A DNA stretch of 64,000 nucleotides from a virus, in the IMG/VR virus record IMGVR_UViG_3300010885_043119, positions 1 through 64,000 of that record; one strand, written 5' to 3'. Below, in pieces: positions 44,123 through 52,230 of this stretch. Position 1 is the stretch's first letter, and the number at the start of each line of letters is the position of its first letter. The translations under genes were made by a program, and so were the position numbers. Below the pieces are notes generated by a model. It searched no databases. It saw only the letters and a program-made list of their open reading frames with translations, and was not told where the DNA came from.

Positions 44123-45308
44123 TAAGTTTATTCCAATCAATAACAGCTTTAGACCAAAGCTTAAAGTAATCGCAGCACTCCTGTGAGCAGCCGCTTTCGT
44201 CTGGTGTTAGCGTCATCATCGCTTCAGCTATGTAATTAGACATAACACCAGCATCTGCCTTAGCCTCCTCAGGAGGAGCACTGTAGTTACTTAAAACCCA
44301 CTCTAGACCTCTCCACACATCTTCATTAAGTCTTATACCTGAAGCCTCTGCCACTAAGCAATTCATTCTGTCACTAAGCCTAAGGTGATCTAAGTTAGGG
44401 TAGCCATAGCACCATGCGTCACCACTAAGCTTTAAAGCAGCCTGAGCAAACAGACCAAACCATATATCATCGAATCGTTTGTAATTAGACAGCATACCCA
44501 TAGGAGGAAATAAAGCATGAGGCAACATCGAGTCTATAAACGCTAGGTTCATTCCACATATAGGGTAAACCACAGAAGGATGAGCTAACACAGGACCGTG
44601 AAGTAAAGGAAGAACTGCTTTCTCAAGAGATGGGTTACTTATTCTTTGTATTGAATCAAAATCAGGCATTCCCTCCCACGTACCTACGCTCATTGAAACA
44701 AAAGGTTTGTGTAAGTGAGTTGTATTAGTAAAGTACGGCACACCTCTTACGCGCACTCCAGGCACTGTAGAAGACCAGACGTTAAAATCAAATAAATTTG
44801 ATAAATGAGACTTAAAGAAGTCTCCGCCTCGTTCACCTTTTGAAGGACGACAGTCATCATCTAATGTAAATACAACATGTTCTCTATATTCATTTATCTT
44901 TCTTTTAGCGTTTAAAGAACAAGCTTGAAGAAACCCGTAACTTCGTATTGCTGAATCTTTTTTACTAAAACAAGAAAAACCTGCGTATTCAAACATATCT
45001 ATAGGTATAGGCAAGCAGTCTATCAAATTGTAGTCTGAGCTTCCTATGTAGGTTGCGTCCCAACTATGAAAATGCAAACGGTATTTTTTAATGTTGATCA
45101 GGTCTAACAACTCGCTAAAGTCTTTAAAACCTGATGAATGACCGTCATATACTATGTGAACGTCTTCAGGAAAACACTCTAGAGATTCCCAAGCTAACAA
45201 AAAATCACTTATCTCATTCAGCCTTATAGTTGGTACTACTAAGGAAGAATATACTAAAGGAACTTTTGATAAGTTTTGAAGATAGAACGGTTTAAGGATG
45301 TTAGTCAT
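44106..45308 (-). CDS. Reversibly glycosylated polypeptide / UDP-Ara mutase-like (GT75)
   Basis: 400 aa. The order [65 protein letters not shown] matches plant RGP/UDP-arabinopyranose mutases (VVPTIR, FKDSACRCFGY, IFTIDDDC, VRGYPFSL, CGMNLAF, RYDDMWAGW). That family interconverts UDP-Arap and UDP-Araf or adds a sugar to itself. Bacterial homologues exist. In a phage this suggests supply of an unusual nucleotide sugar. AAAGG precedes the ATG. Confidence 0.75.
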   Translation of the reverse strand: MTNILKPFYLQNLSKVPLVYSSLVVPTIRLNEISDFLLAWESLECFPEDVHIVYDGHSSGFKDFSELLDLINIKKYRLHFHSWDATYIGSSDYNLIDCLPIPIDMFEYAGFSCFSKKDSAIRSYGFLQACSLNAKRKINEYREHVVFTLDDDCRPSKGERGGDFFKSHLSNLFDFNVWSSTVPGVRVRGVPYFTNTTHLHKPFVSMSVGTWEGMPDFDSIQRISNPSLEKAVLPLLHGPVLAHPSVVYPICGMNLAFIDSMLPHALFPPMGMLSNYKRFDDIWFGLFAQAALKLSGDAWCYGYPNLDHLRLSDRMNCLVAEASGIRLNEDVWRGLEWVLSNYSAPPEEAKADAGVMSNYIAEAMMTLTPDESGCSQECCDYFKLWSKAVIDWNKLIMRYV

Positions 45309-45318
45309 GTATACCTTT

Positions 45319-46134
45319 CTAGATTACACCGCGCATAAACGATGGAATAGGTCTTAAACTTGAATCAATAGGTCCTTGATTACCTCTAAAGAACCATTTG
45401 TCAAATCCAGCACCGTCAAAAACCCTGTTATGAAAACCAAGACCTTCAGCTAAGTCAACCGGGTTCCAAGTTCTGCTTACTTGTTCACGGTGTTTATTTT
45501 TACACATGTCGTAGTCAAGTTTATGAAGGTGAACAAGGAAAAGGTCGTTGCTTACTTTTGGCTGAGATGGCACGTTTAAAATATGAAAACCAACGTCCCA
45601 CTTACAAGAAACTTTAGATATAAGAGTCTTGTTATAAATAGTGTCGTAACGCCAAAAACCTCTTTGATTAAAAATAGGTTTTGACAAATCTATAGAAGGC
45701 TCTTTGGCTGGGTCGTGGTCTAATGCCAAACCTACACATCTTAAAAGTGACAATCCTGGCTCAGCAAACCGCTTAGACACGTACTCGTTAAGGCCGTAAG
45801 GATGTAGCTCTGGGTTAGGTACTAATATCTCATCAGACTCTGCAAACGCTACTACATCATAGCTTTGAAGCAAAAACGATTGAAAAGATTGAACTGTGTC
45901 TCTTAGCCACCCATGATCAAAACTAAAAAACCTATGCACCGGTACAATATTAACTCCAGCTTTCCTATGTCTGTCTAAAGACGCTAAAGAAGATTCTGTT
46001 GCAGAGTTGTGATTAAGTATGTATAAATCTTCTTTAGGAATGGTCTTAGAATAGTAGTTAACCCATATATCTAAAAAAAAGTCTTCGTTTTGAACAATAG
46101 TAAAGGCCGCTAGTTGTTTCTTTGACTTTGACAT
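45319..46134 (-). CDS. Glycosyltransferase (GT2_4/GT92-like)
   Basis: 271 aa. FTIVQNEDFFLDIWVNYYSK, ILNHNSATES and VVAFAESDEILVPNPEL with a DxD-like motif fit the Glyco_tranf_2_4 (GT92-like) family, which transfers sugars to glycans. AAGGA precedes the ATG. The gene starts 23 bp from the divergent sulfotransferase. Confidence 0.7.
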   Translation of the reverse strand: MSKSKKQLAAFTIVQNEDFFLDIWVNYYSKTIPKEDLYILNHNSATESSLASLDRHRKAGVNIVPVHRFFSFDHGWLRDTVQSFQSFLLQSYDVVAFAESDEILVPNPELHPYGLNEYVSKRFAEPGLSLLRCVGLALDHDPAKEPSIDLSKPIFNQRGFWRYDTIYNKTLISKVSCKWDVGFHILNVPSQPKVSNDLFLVHLHKLDYDMCKNKHREQVSRTWNPVDLAEGLGFHNRVFDGAGFDKWFFRGNQGPIDSSLRPIPSFMRGVI

Positions 46135-46157
46135 TGTAAATCCTTAGAAAGAAAAAC

Positions 46158-46802
46158 ATGAACACATGCTACGCTATAATAAGCACTCCAAGGTCTGGGT
46201 CAAGCGCATTATCGGGGGTGGTTCATACTTTAGGAATAAGCATGGGAGATAGGCTTTTGCCTCCTATGGAACAAAACCCAAAAGGGTTCTATGAGGACAT
46301 GGAGTTCTTAGAGCACCACGCTAACATGTACGGAAACATACCTTACTTGATGGACGGCTTAGAACCAGGAACTCCATCTCCTCCAAACCCTGCGTATGCA
46401 AGCCTGATAAGAAGAAGATGCGTAAAACCAAAATGGGGACTAAAAGACCCTAGAATGGTATTTCTAGTTCAAGATTTCAAAGAATACCTTATGAACTGCA
46501 AACTAAAAATAATCAGTACATCAAGGCCTATAAATTTGTCTGCAAAAAGTATGAGCAAAGTTATAAAAGTAGATTACAGAAGAGCTACTGAAATTATAGG
46601 AAGATATGAGGCTGCAAGACTTGACACACTAGCTTGGGCTGCAGAAGTTGGAATAGAAACGCTTATAGTTCCTTACAACGACTTAATTGACAACACAAAA
46701 AACACAGTTAAAAAAGTAGCTGAGTTTTGCGAGATTACTGATGAAGCCTATATAGCAAGAGCTACGAGCATAGTTGACGTTTCTTTAAGAAACAACAAGT
46801 AA
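46158..46802 (+). CDS. Sulfotransferase-like protein
   Basis: 214 aa, plus strand. ISTPRSGSSALSG is the PAPS 5'-phosphosulfate loop; KWGLKDPRMV and IISTSRPINLSAKSM give the 3'-phosphate site (R...S). The reaction would transfer sulfate from PAPS to a sugar or protein. Only a partial SD (AGAAAG). It converges with the zinc-finger gene at 46803 and lies with csrA in a mixed-strand island. Confidence 0.75.
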   Translation: MNTCYAIISTPRSGSSALSGVVHTLGISMGDRLLPPMEQNPKGFYEDMEFLEHHANMYGNIPYLMDGLEPGTPSPPNPAYASLIRRRCVKPKWGLKDPRMVFLVQDFKEYLMNCKLKIISTSRPINLSAKSMSKVIKVDYRRATEIIGRYEAARLDTLAWAAEVGIETLIVPYNDLIDNTKNTVKKVAEFCEITDEAYIARATSIVDVSLRNNK

Positions 46803-47054
46803 CTAAGAGTTGTCTTCTGAATCAATTGATAGGCCAGACCTGTATACTCCAGGAGACCACTCCTTGCAGTTAAGCCTAGTGCATGGAACGCATATCCTGT
46901 TTCTACATACGTCGTTAGACATAAACTGCTTGCCACATCTAAGGCAATTCTTGTAGCCACAGTTAGCTCGCTTGTTATATCTGTTGTCCACTTTCTTTGC
47001 AGGCTTCTTACCTACTTTTTTGGACTTTCCTTTTTCTTCTTCTCTTTTTGACAC
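46803..47054 (-). CDS. Zinc-ribbon small protein
   Basis: 83 aa. CGYKNCLRCGKQFMSNDVCR and ICVPCTRLNCKEW give a treble-clef-like CxxC...CxxC zinc site. The N-terminus is Lys-rich. The start is GTG 47054 with GGAGG at 11 bases. It overlaps the 47012 gene by 43 bp. Confidence 0.6.
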   Translation of the reverse strand: MSKREEEKGKSKKVGKKPAKKVDNRYNKRANCGYKNCLRCGKQFMSNDVCRNRICVPCTRLNCKEWSPGVYRSGLSIDSEDNS

Positions 47055-47473
47055 TTATTGCCACCTCCATGTGGCTTAGCCGTTGTTTCCGGTACCTCGT
47101 CAAGATCATCCTGATCATCCAAAGAACAGTCAAGGCTAAGTAGCTCATTAATAAACTTATTAGAAGACTCCCGCTCAGATACAGCTTCAATGTAGGCGTC
47201 GCTGGTTATAGCTGAATATATGATGTCTCTAGTAATACGGTCTGACCCAGGGATCTCTACTCCTTCCTTGGTTGAAGCTACTGCAAACGGCTCCCTATCT
47301 GGTATCGAGCCTGCAGACTTCCACCTTTTATCAAATATAGAGATCACATCAGACATCTGGCTATAGTTGTAACTCTCTCCAGGCATAGGGTATTTAGGCA
47401 AGACATCAGGAAGTTTTTCAAACACAGGAGGTACATATACTACATAGGTTTTAAACTTAGTGTCTTTATGCAT
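47012..47473 (-). CDS. Hypothetical protein, acidic then Lys-rich tail
   Basis: 153 aa from ATG 47473, preceded by AAAGGA; the frame to 47500 would start with TTG. Acidic central segment (LDCSLDDQDDLDEVPE) and a Lys-rich end (CQKEKKKKESPKK). Not recognised. Confidence 0.55.
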   Translation of the reverse strand: MHKDTKFKTYVVYVPPVFEKLPDVLPKYPMPGESYNYSQMSDVISIFDKRWKSAGSIPDREPFAVASTKEGVEIPGSDRITRDIIYSAITSDAYIEAVSERESSNKFINELLSLDCSLDDQDDLDEVPETTAKPHGGGNKCQKEKKKKESPKK

Positions 47474-47512
47474 GGAGTAAGATTCCTTTCTTAATACCAA
47501 CGTATAGTTAGG

Positions 47513-48310
47513 CTATTCCTCATCAGCTGAATAAAACGAACCGTATTGCCTTATCAGCCTTCTACGCCTAAAAGCCTCGTCTACCTTAATAGACCTTAAG
47601 GGGCCATCGTAAAGCATGGATACAGGAAAGCAACAAAAATTAATAGCAGCTTTTCCAAATCTTTTTGACGAGCACAAAGAAGACTTAGCGGTCTTAGAGT
47701 CCTTGTGACAGTAAGATATCTGCTTAAGAGTAAGCTTGTATACTCTCTCTCCATCTAGTAAGTGAGAGTGTACTATAAGCATTTCAGATACTCCTGCAAC
47801 TCTATTAGCTGAAAGAGAAGCAGGACGCATCTTCCATCTTGGAGAAAACATGCTTAAACCTTTGTCAGATATGGCTTTACTGCTAGATCCTACAGGTATA
47901 TAAGAAACTTTCTCACTGTAAAAAAAGCCATAGTCTTTATACTTATCGCTGCCTTTACATAAGCTACTCGTCATACGCCTATAAGCTCTGCATATTGACC
48001 TATTCCAACAGTATGGGCAATATCTTATCTTACTGCATTTGTAAGCCTTCTTCTTATCTTTGTCTTTAGAGAACCTAAGGTAAGAAGGAAGTGTGCATTT
48101 TCTCAAAGAAAAGCATAAAAAAGGATAACGTGTTTTAAGGTCTTGCAATCTTTCAAAAGCCTTAAAAAAAGCTTTAATCTTTTTACTTCTCAAGTATAAA
48201 AACTTTGACATAGCGCCAGCACGACTTTTAATGCCGTGCTGCGCTACAGTTGCAAATAACTCTAAATAAAAACAGCTTTTATAAAACCTAGATACGAGGC
48301 TGGTTGCCAT
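47513..48310 (-). CDS. Cys-rich basic hypothetical protein
   Basis: 265 aa, very basic, with a CSKIRYCPYCWNRSICRAYR block, the type of Cys-rich segment seen in replication-initiator and zinc-binding proteins. The rest is unrecognised. AAGG precedes the ATG. Confidence 0.6.
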   Translation of the reverse strand: MATSLVSRFYKSCFYLELFATVAQHGIKSRAGAMSKFLYLRSKKIKAFFKAFERLQDLKTRYPFLCFSLRKCTLPSYLRFSKDKDKKKAYKCSKIRYCPYCWNRSICRAYRRMTSSLCKGSDKYKDYGFFYSEKVSYIPVGSSSKAISDKGLSMFSPRWKMRPASLSANRVAGVSEMLIVHSHLLDGERVYKLTLKQISYCHKDSKTAKSSLCSSKRFGKAAINFCCFPVSMLYDGPLRSIKVDEAFRRRRLIRQYGSFYSADEE

Positions 48311-48328
48311 TTCTTGCCTTCAATTCTT

Positions 48329-48841
48329 TTAGTTAAACTCAGCCATAGCTTTTCCAAACATATCGTTAAACCTTCCACTGTTAGTTGAAGCTTTCTTATC
48401 AGTAGGCTTAGTGCTGAAAGTCTCCCACTCCCCTAACGATACATTATCGCCAGATCTGATAATGTCTGCCTTATACAGAATTTCTTCTTTAACAGAAGAG
48501 TACTGCATAAGCATTATTTCCTTCCTTAGCGGGTGATTGGCAACAGAACCGTATTCATCAAAAGCTTTTTCAACTCCACCTTTTTCGGATTCTAAGCACC
48601 AGCTCTCAGCAACAAATACGTACTCCTTTACAGAGCCATTCTGTATTCTGGCTTTCATGTCAGACATTACGTTATCTTTGTCTCTGTTGTTTCTGAACGC
48701 TACAGGTTTAACTTCAATCTTCTCATCTTCTGATGAAGTAAAGAATACCGGAGGGTGCTCACAGTTAGCCTCCATTACAGACTTTACAAGCTTTTTAATC
48801 ATAGGAATTTTGTTAAAAAGTTTGCTGTTAATATCGCTCAT
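48329..48841 (-). CDS. Hypothetical protein
   Basis: 170 aa. GAGG precedes ATG 48841; the frame to 48874 lacks an SD. No recognised domain; mixed alpha/beta. Confidence 0.6.
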   Translation of the reverse strand: MSDINSKLFNKIPMIKKLVKSVMEANCEHPPVFFTSSEDEKIEVKPVAFRNNRDKDNVMSDMKARIQNGSVKEYVFVAESWCLESEKGGVEKAFDEYGSVANHPLRKEIMLMQYSSVKEEILYKADIIRSGDNVSLGEWETFSTKPTDKKASTNSGRFNDMFGKAMAEFN

Positions 48842-48863
48842 AGTACACCTCGATAAAAGTTGT

Positions 48864-49577
48864 TTAAACATCATCGCCTACGTTGGCGTTTGAGAAAAAA
48901 TGAGAGTATGCTTTTTTACCTTTAAGCATTCTCCTAATCGTATCCATAGCTTTTGCCAATATTTGACGAGCTCTTTCTCTAGTAATTCCAAGTTTATCTC
49001 CTATCTGCTGTAAATTTAGACCTTTGTTGTATTTGTATTTAATAATCATCTTAGACCTTGAATCTAAATGCTCTGATATAATATCCCACATAACTTCGTT
49101 TCCGCCCACGCTATCAATAAGATCTAAGGCCCAACTAGTTTCTTTTTCTTTATATTCTAAATCTTTAAAAACAGATCCAGCAGAGTTAACTACTTTAGTT
49201 TTTACAGAATAATAAGATACAAAAGTGCAGTAAGGAAATATTACCTCATGTGAGTCTTTCAACTCTTTCCAACTGGCAGCCATGTGATCAGATTCAAATC
49301 TTACAAATGTAGCTTTAACGTGTTTAAAACAATAATTAAAAACTCTATCTTTAAAAAAGTTATCGCTATAACAGTTAGCAAAAAACAAAGAACTGTTAAA
49401 AGATAAAGCTATAGAGCCAAGGTAGTCTTTGCTATCGCCTCCAAAGACTTTAGCTAGTTCATCAGACAGTGCAATAATCAAATCTTGGTACCTATACCAC
49501 ATGTATTCAAAATTATAATGTTTAGTTACTCTACCTCGTACCTTAACCGGCTTAGTTAGCACTTCTTTTACCGACAT
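48864..49577 (-). CDS. Sigma-70 family RNA polymerase sigma factor
   Basis: 237 aa. The C-terminal 45 residues, LDSRSKMIIKYKYNKGLNLQ then QIGDKLGITRERARQILAKA, are region 4 with the HTH that reads the -35. Region 2 is likely in the middle but diverged. A phage sigma factor would direct host core polymerase to phage promoters, such as the repeated 28-bp element. AGGA precedes the ATG. Confidence 0.85.
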   Translation of the reverse strand: MSVKEVLTKPVKVRGRVTKHYNFEYMWYRYQDLIIALSDELAKVFGGDSKDYLGSIALSFNSSLFFANCYSDNFFKDRVFNYCFKHVKATFVRFESDHMAASWKELKDSHEVIFPYCTFVSYYSVKTKVVNSAGSVFKDLEYKEKETSWALDLIDSVGGNEVMWDIISEHLDSRSKMIIKYKYNKGLNLQQIGDKLGITRERARQILAKAMDTIRRMLKGKKAYSHFFSNANVGDDV

Positions 49578-49620
49578 GATTCAATCCTAGAAATGTAGTT
49601 AATTTGTAAATTAAATAAGT

Positions 49621-49652
49621 CTGCAGAGCCTATTTTAAAGTAGACTCTGCAG
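49621..49652 (-). terminator. Hairpin between gene 49712 and the sigma gene
   Basis: CTGCAGAG (49621-49628) pairs with 49645-49652, with further inner pairing. On the minus strand it is followed by a T/A-rich run. It terminates the 49712 transcript or regulates the sigma gene start. Confidence 0.55.
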
Positions 49653-49704
49653 TAAACAAAAGTAAACTGTTTACCGGTTAGTAAACGAAAGTAAACCGTT
49701 TACC
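49652..49704. repeat. Iteron-like direct repeats
   Basis: Two 24-bp units, 49652-49675 and 49681-49704, 29 bp apart and differing at two positions. Each holds GTAAAC twice and GTTTAC once, so six copies of the hexamer occur in 53 bp. It lies upstream of the sigma factor gene on the minus strand. Likely a protein-binding array, operator or origin. Confidence 0.7.
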
Positions 49705-49711
49705 AAAAGTG

Positions 49712-49978
49712 CTAGTTAAAAGAAACAACAGCACCCTTGGGATCGGCTACTACAAACCAAGACCCTTCAACCCTGGCATTGTTATCGCCAAGAGTCCATA
49801 TGTTAACTCTCCACCTGTCGCTATAAACGTTTATGGCTTCAGATTTTATAACTCCAGAAGGATAGGTCACAAGTTTAGAAAGGTTGTTAATAATAACCTT
49901 GTCTATTTGAACCTTACCTTCTTTCTTAAGCTTTGGAGACGTCTCCAACTGCTCATCTTCTTTATGATCAATAGCCAT
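49712..49978 (-). CDS. Small hypothetical protein
   Basis: 88 aa; GGAGG precedes ATG 49978; the earlier frame start is TTG. Beta-rich pattern (KSEAINVYSDRWRVNIWTLG). A palindrome copy (49935-49946) lies at its N-terminus, read as L-E-T-S-P. Confidence 0.6.
   Translation of the reverse strand: MAIDHKEDEQLETSPKLKKEGKVQIDKVIINNLSKLVTYPSGVIKSEAINVYSDRWRVNIWTLGDNNARVEGSWFVVADPKGAVVSFN
49935..49946. repeat. Dispersed palindrome GGAGACGTCTCC, copy 6
   Basis: Perfect copy near the start of the 49712-49978 gene. Confidence 0.9.
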
Positions 49979-50014
49979 TCTACTTACCTCCAAGTAAGAG
50001 TTTGTCAGCCAATT

Positions 50015-50335
50015 TTACCACTGCAAGCTCTCACCAGCTACGAAGTTCTCACATTCTTGCATAGCTCCCCAGAACTGCTTTCTTACTTCAGACATGTAGC
50101 CTGTAAAAAGCTCTTCTTGTTCAGGAACGTTAGGAGTCTGTATGCAACAACTAAAGAACTTACCGTTATCAGCGGTTGCTGATAAAACTATTTCATTAGC
50201 TGTATCTTTGAACACTAAGTCAATATTTGTAAGTATAGTTTTACGTAAAATGTGTTCTTTAATAAAAAGAACCGGATTCTTATCGGTAGAAAATCCAACT
50301 AATCCGCTTGCAATGCAGGTAGCTAGTCCATCCAT
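50015..50335 (-). CDS. Small hypothetical protein
   Basis: 106 aa; AAAGGAGG precedes ATG 50335, so the frame upstream to 50398 is not used. Unrecognised. Confidence 0.6.
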   Translation of the reverse strand: MDGLATCIASGLVGFSTDKNPVLFIKEHILRKTILTNIDLVFKDTANEIVLSATADNGKFFSCCIQTPNVPEQEELFTGYMSEVRKQFWGAMQECENFVAGESLQW

Positions 50336-50361
50336 GGCTTCCTCCTTTAAAAATAAAACTA

Positions 50362-50946
50362 CTACTTTCTCAAAAACACACCTATTTTCTCTAAACATTC
50401 AATAACCCTGCTAAGCCCCGTCTTAGTGACGTAATCGCTTAATTTTAAGCTACTGCAGGCCGCTAGAATCAAAGACTCAGTAGACTTTGTTATATCAGCC
50501 AGCGTTCTGTACCCTATCTCATAAAGAAAGTTCTTTGTCTTCTTATCAAACAAATCGCAGTCTTTGATTAAAATAGCCCTCATGCTAGGAGCTGAAAGCC
50601 TTCCACTATGATGTGCAATATTCATTGAGTCTCTTAGTTCTAGATGCTTCCTAGTAATACGAGTGTGCTTTCCAAACCTACGCTTTTTAGGTTTGTTAAG
50701 CTTAGGCTCCTTGACAGCTGGAAGACCAAGCCTACACCCATCGCGTTGTACATCTAGCAAGTTTAACTCTTCAAAGTTATCGCTAAAGTCATCTCTAAAT
50801 TTATCTGGACTAACCACCTTACCTAATTTAAACCTAGCTTTGTTACTAGGGCTAAGTACTATGTTCAGGTTAACCTTATCACCAATACTGTTTAAAAGTT
50901 CGGTGAGTTGATCCATGTCTAAGTTGAGTCTTAGGTCTTTTATCAT
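50362..50946 (-). CDS. RNA polymerase alpha-CTD-like protein, second copy
   Basis: 194 aa. The C-terminal 70 residues, LFDKKTKNFLYEIGYRTLAD and LKLSDYVTKTGLSRVIECLE, give the helical alpha-CTD pattern also seen in 27911-28393. The basic linker in the middle (KLNKPKKRRFGKHTRITRKH) suggests nucleic-acid contact. AAGGA precedes the ATG. It is preceded by the left 55-bp inverted repeat, which could be its regulatory region. Confidence 0.55.
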   Translation of the reverse strand: MIKDLRLNLDMDQLTELLNSIGDKVNLNIVLSPSNKARFKLGKVVSPDKFRDDFSDNFEELNLLDVQRDGCRLGLPAVKEPKLNKPKKRRFGKHTRITRKHLELRDSMNIAHHSGRLSAPSMRAILIKDCDLFDKKTKNFLYEIGYRTLADITKSTESLILAACSSLKLSDYVTKTGLSRVIECLEKIGVFLRK

Positions 50947-50973
50947 GTTAAAATCCTTAATGAGGTGTTGTTC

Positions 50974-51028
50974 TGTACACGTTCCACTTAATTCACTATA
51001 TTCTAAAGAATATAGTAGTATACTTTTA
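50974..51028. repeat. Left arm of perfect 55-bp inverted repeat
   Basis: It is the exact reverse complement of 51426-51480. It contains a 20-bp near-perfect palindrome, CTATATTCT-AA-AGAATATAG. Together the arms bracket the 51039-51413 gene, starting 10 bp beyond its stop. Confidence 0.95.
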
Positions 51029-51038
51029 GCTCTATTTA

Positions 51039-51413
51039 TTATTCAATTTCGTTTGGAAACTGGTCAGCCTCTTCTCCATCGGAAAGCCAAGGTGAAACTG
51101 GTCCTATAGGTTTGATATCAACTAGCTCAGCTCTTCTCCATATTTTTAGAAAGTTACTGCTTTCAAACAAACTGTTCATAAAATAACCTTCTACGTAATC
51201 AAAACTTAAAAAGTCAAAATCATCAGGATTAAGACCTTTTTCAGTTAACTGTTCTTTAACTTTTGCTATTGCACACTCATGGTGCTTTCCTAAAGACACT
51301 TGAAACTTTGTACACGAGAGCTTTACAAAGTGAGGTATCTTTGAATATTTAGTTCTTACAGCTTCACTTTTATCCTTATGATTTTTTAAAACTACACACC
51401 TTACAGAAGCCAT
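51039..51413 (-). CDS. Hypothetical protein in inverted-repeat cassette
   Basis: 124 aa. AAAGGA precedes the ATG. It begins MASVRCVVLKNHKDKSEAVR; no family is recognised. The whole gene, from 10 bp after the stop to 12 bp before the start, is enclosed by the two 55-bp inverted-repeat arms. The same arm orientation faces inward from both sides. Confidence 0.65.
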   Translation of the reverse strand: MASVRCVVLKNHKDKSEAVRTKYSKIPHFVKLSCTKFQVSLGKHHECAIAKVKEQLTEKGLNPDDFDFLSFDYVEGYFMNSLFESSNFLKIWRRAELVDIKPIGPVSPWLSDGEEADQFPNEIE

Positions 51414-51425
51414 GGTTTAATCCTT

Positions 51426-51480
51426 TAAAAGTATACTACTATATTCTTTAGAATATAGTGAATTAAGTGGAACGTGTACA
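51426..51480. repeat. Right arm of perfect 55-bp inverted repeat
   Basis: On the minus strand it lies directly upstream of the 51039-51413 gene and includes a TTGTAC, 18 bp, TATATT promoter-like pair. The palindrome covers the -10. A shared repressor site is inferred. Confidence 0.9.
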
Positions 51481-51529
51481 AACTACTGTACAAATTGTTT
51501 AAACAGTTCCACTTTTAAACCAAATCTAG

Positions 51530-51745
51530 TTATTCATTCTCTTCTTCTTCATTATCACCATTCCACTCTGCGAGCTCCATCATTAGGGATTCTAGCTCTT
51601 CAAAAGTAAGATCTTTGCATTCGTCTTCTAAACCTCTCTCGGCATAGAAGATCATCTCTGAGCCATCGCCGTCGTCTTTCATTGTTGCCATTTTGACTTC
51701 AATGTATTCAGCTCTTAACTGCTCAAGTTCTTTCTGATCTTTCAT
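51530..51745 (-). CDS. Small acidic protein
   Basis: 71 aa, strongly acidic (MELAEWNGDNEEEENE end). AAAGG precedes the ATG. DNA-mimic or inhibitor proteins of phages are often acidic, but this is unsupported. Confidence 0.6.
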   Translation of the reverse strand: MKDQKELEQLRAEYIEVKMATMKDDGDGSEMIFYAERGLEDECKDLTFEELESLMMELAEWNGDNEEEENE

Positions 51746-51850
51746 AACTTACCTTTCATTTTGTGGTTTAAAGGAAATTTTATCTAAATTTTAAACTCTT
51801 TATGTCAAAAGACTTACGAGCTTAAATAGACTATTTATAATTCTATATAT

Positions 51851-51878
51851 TTGACAAACCTATTAACATTTGTAAACT
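51851..51878 (+). promoter_or_regulatory. Sigma70-type promoter for the Cys-rich gene
   Basis: TTGACA (51851-51856), 16 bp, TAAACT (51873-51878) on the plus strand, followed by a leader with AGGAGG and ATG 51924. Confidence 0.7.
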
Positions 51879-51923
51879 TTCATCTCCGGCAACAGGGCCG
51901 GTTAGATTTAACAGGAGGTTAGT

Positions 51924-52175
51924 ATGTTTCAATTCGTAGTGGCTGCAAGTATCGCTCTAGGTTCCGAGTCAGTAGACGGAGTCTTTGCAAAAAGACAGTC
52001 TTCTTGCTCAGGTGGCTCTTGTTCTGTAGCTAGTAGCCCAGTTGTAGAAGCCAGGAAGGTAGAGGCTGTTAAACCAGCAGCCACTGTTAAGGAATCGACA
52101 CCGGCCTGTAAAGCTTCCTCTTGTGGTAAAAACACAAGAAAGCTATTTGGTAGATCAAGAGCTAAGTGCTCCTAA
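51924..52175 (+). CDS. Small Cys/Ser-rich secreted-type protein
   Basis: 83 aa on the plus strand. N-terminal hydrophobic MFQFVVAASIALGSESV, then KRQSSCSGGSCSV and further cysteines (PACKASSCGK) with a basic end. An AGGAGG SD, a near-consensus promoter and a strong hairpin after the stop make a compact, probably highly expressed unit. It may be exported; no family is recognised. Confidence 0.65.
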   Translation: MFQFVVAASIALGSESVDGVFAKRQSSCSGGSCSVASSPVVEARKVEAVKPAATVKESTPACKASSCGKNTRKLFGRSRAKCS

Positions 52176-52194
52176 GTCGGGTTTGGGTTGTATG

Positions 52195-52222
52195 CACGGG
52201 CGCCCTTTAACAGGCGCCCGTG
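52195..52222 (+). terminator. Hairpin terminator of the plus-strand gene
   Basis: A 10-bp GC-rich perfect stem, 52195-52204 with 52213-52222, loop of 8 bases. The downstream T tract is short. It also lies 8 bp from the end of the facing 52231-54426 gene. Confidence 0.65.
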
Positions 52223-52230
52223 TGTATTTA

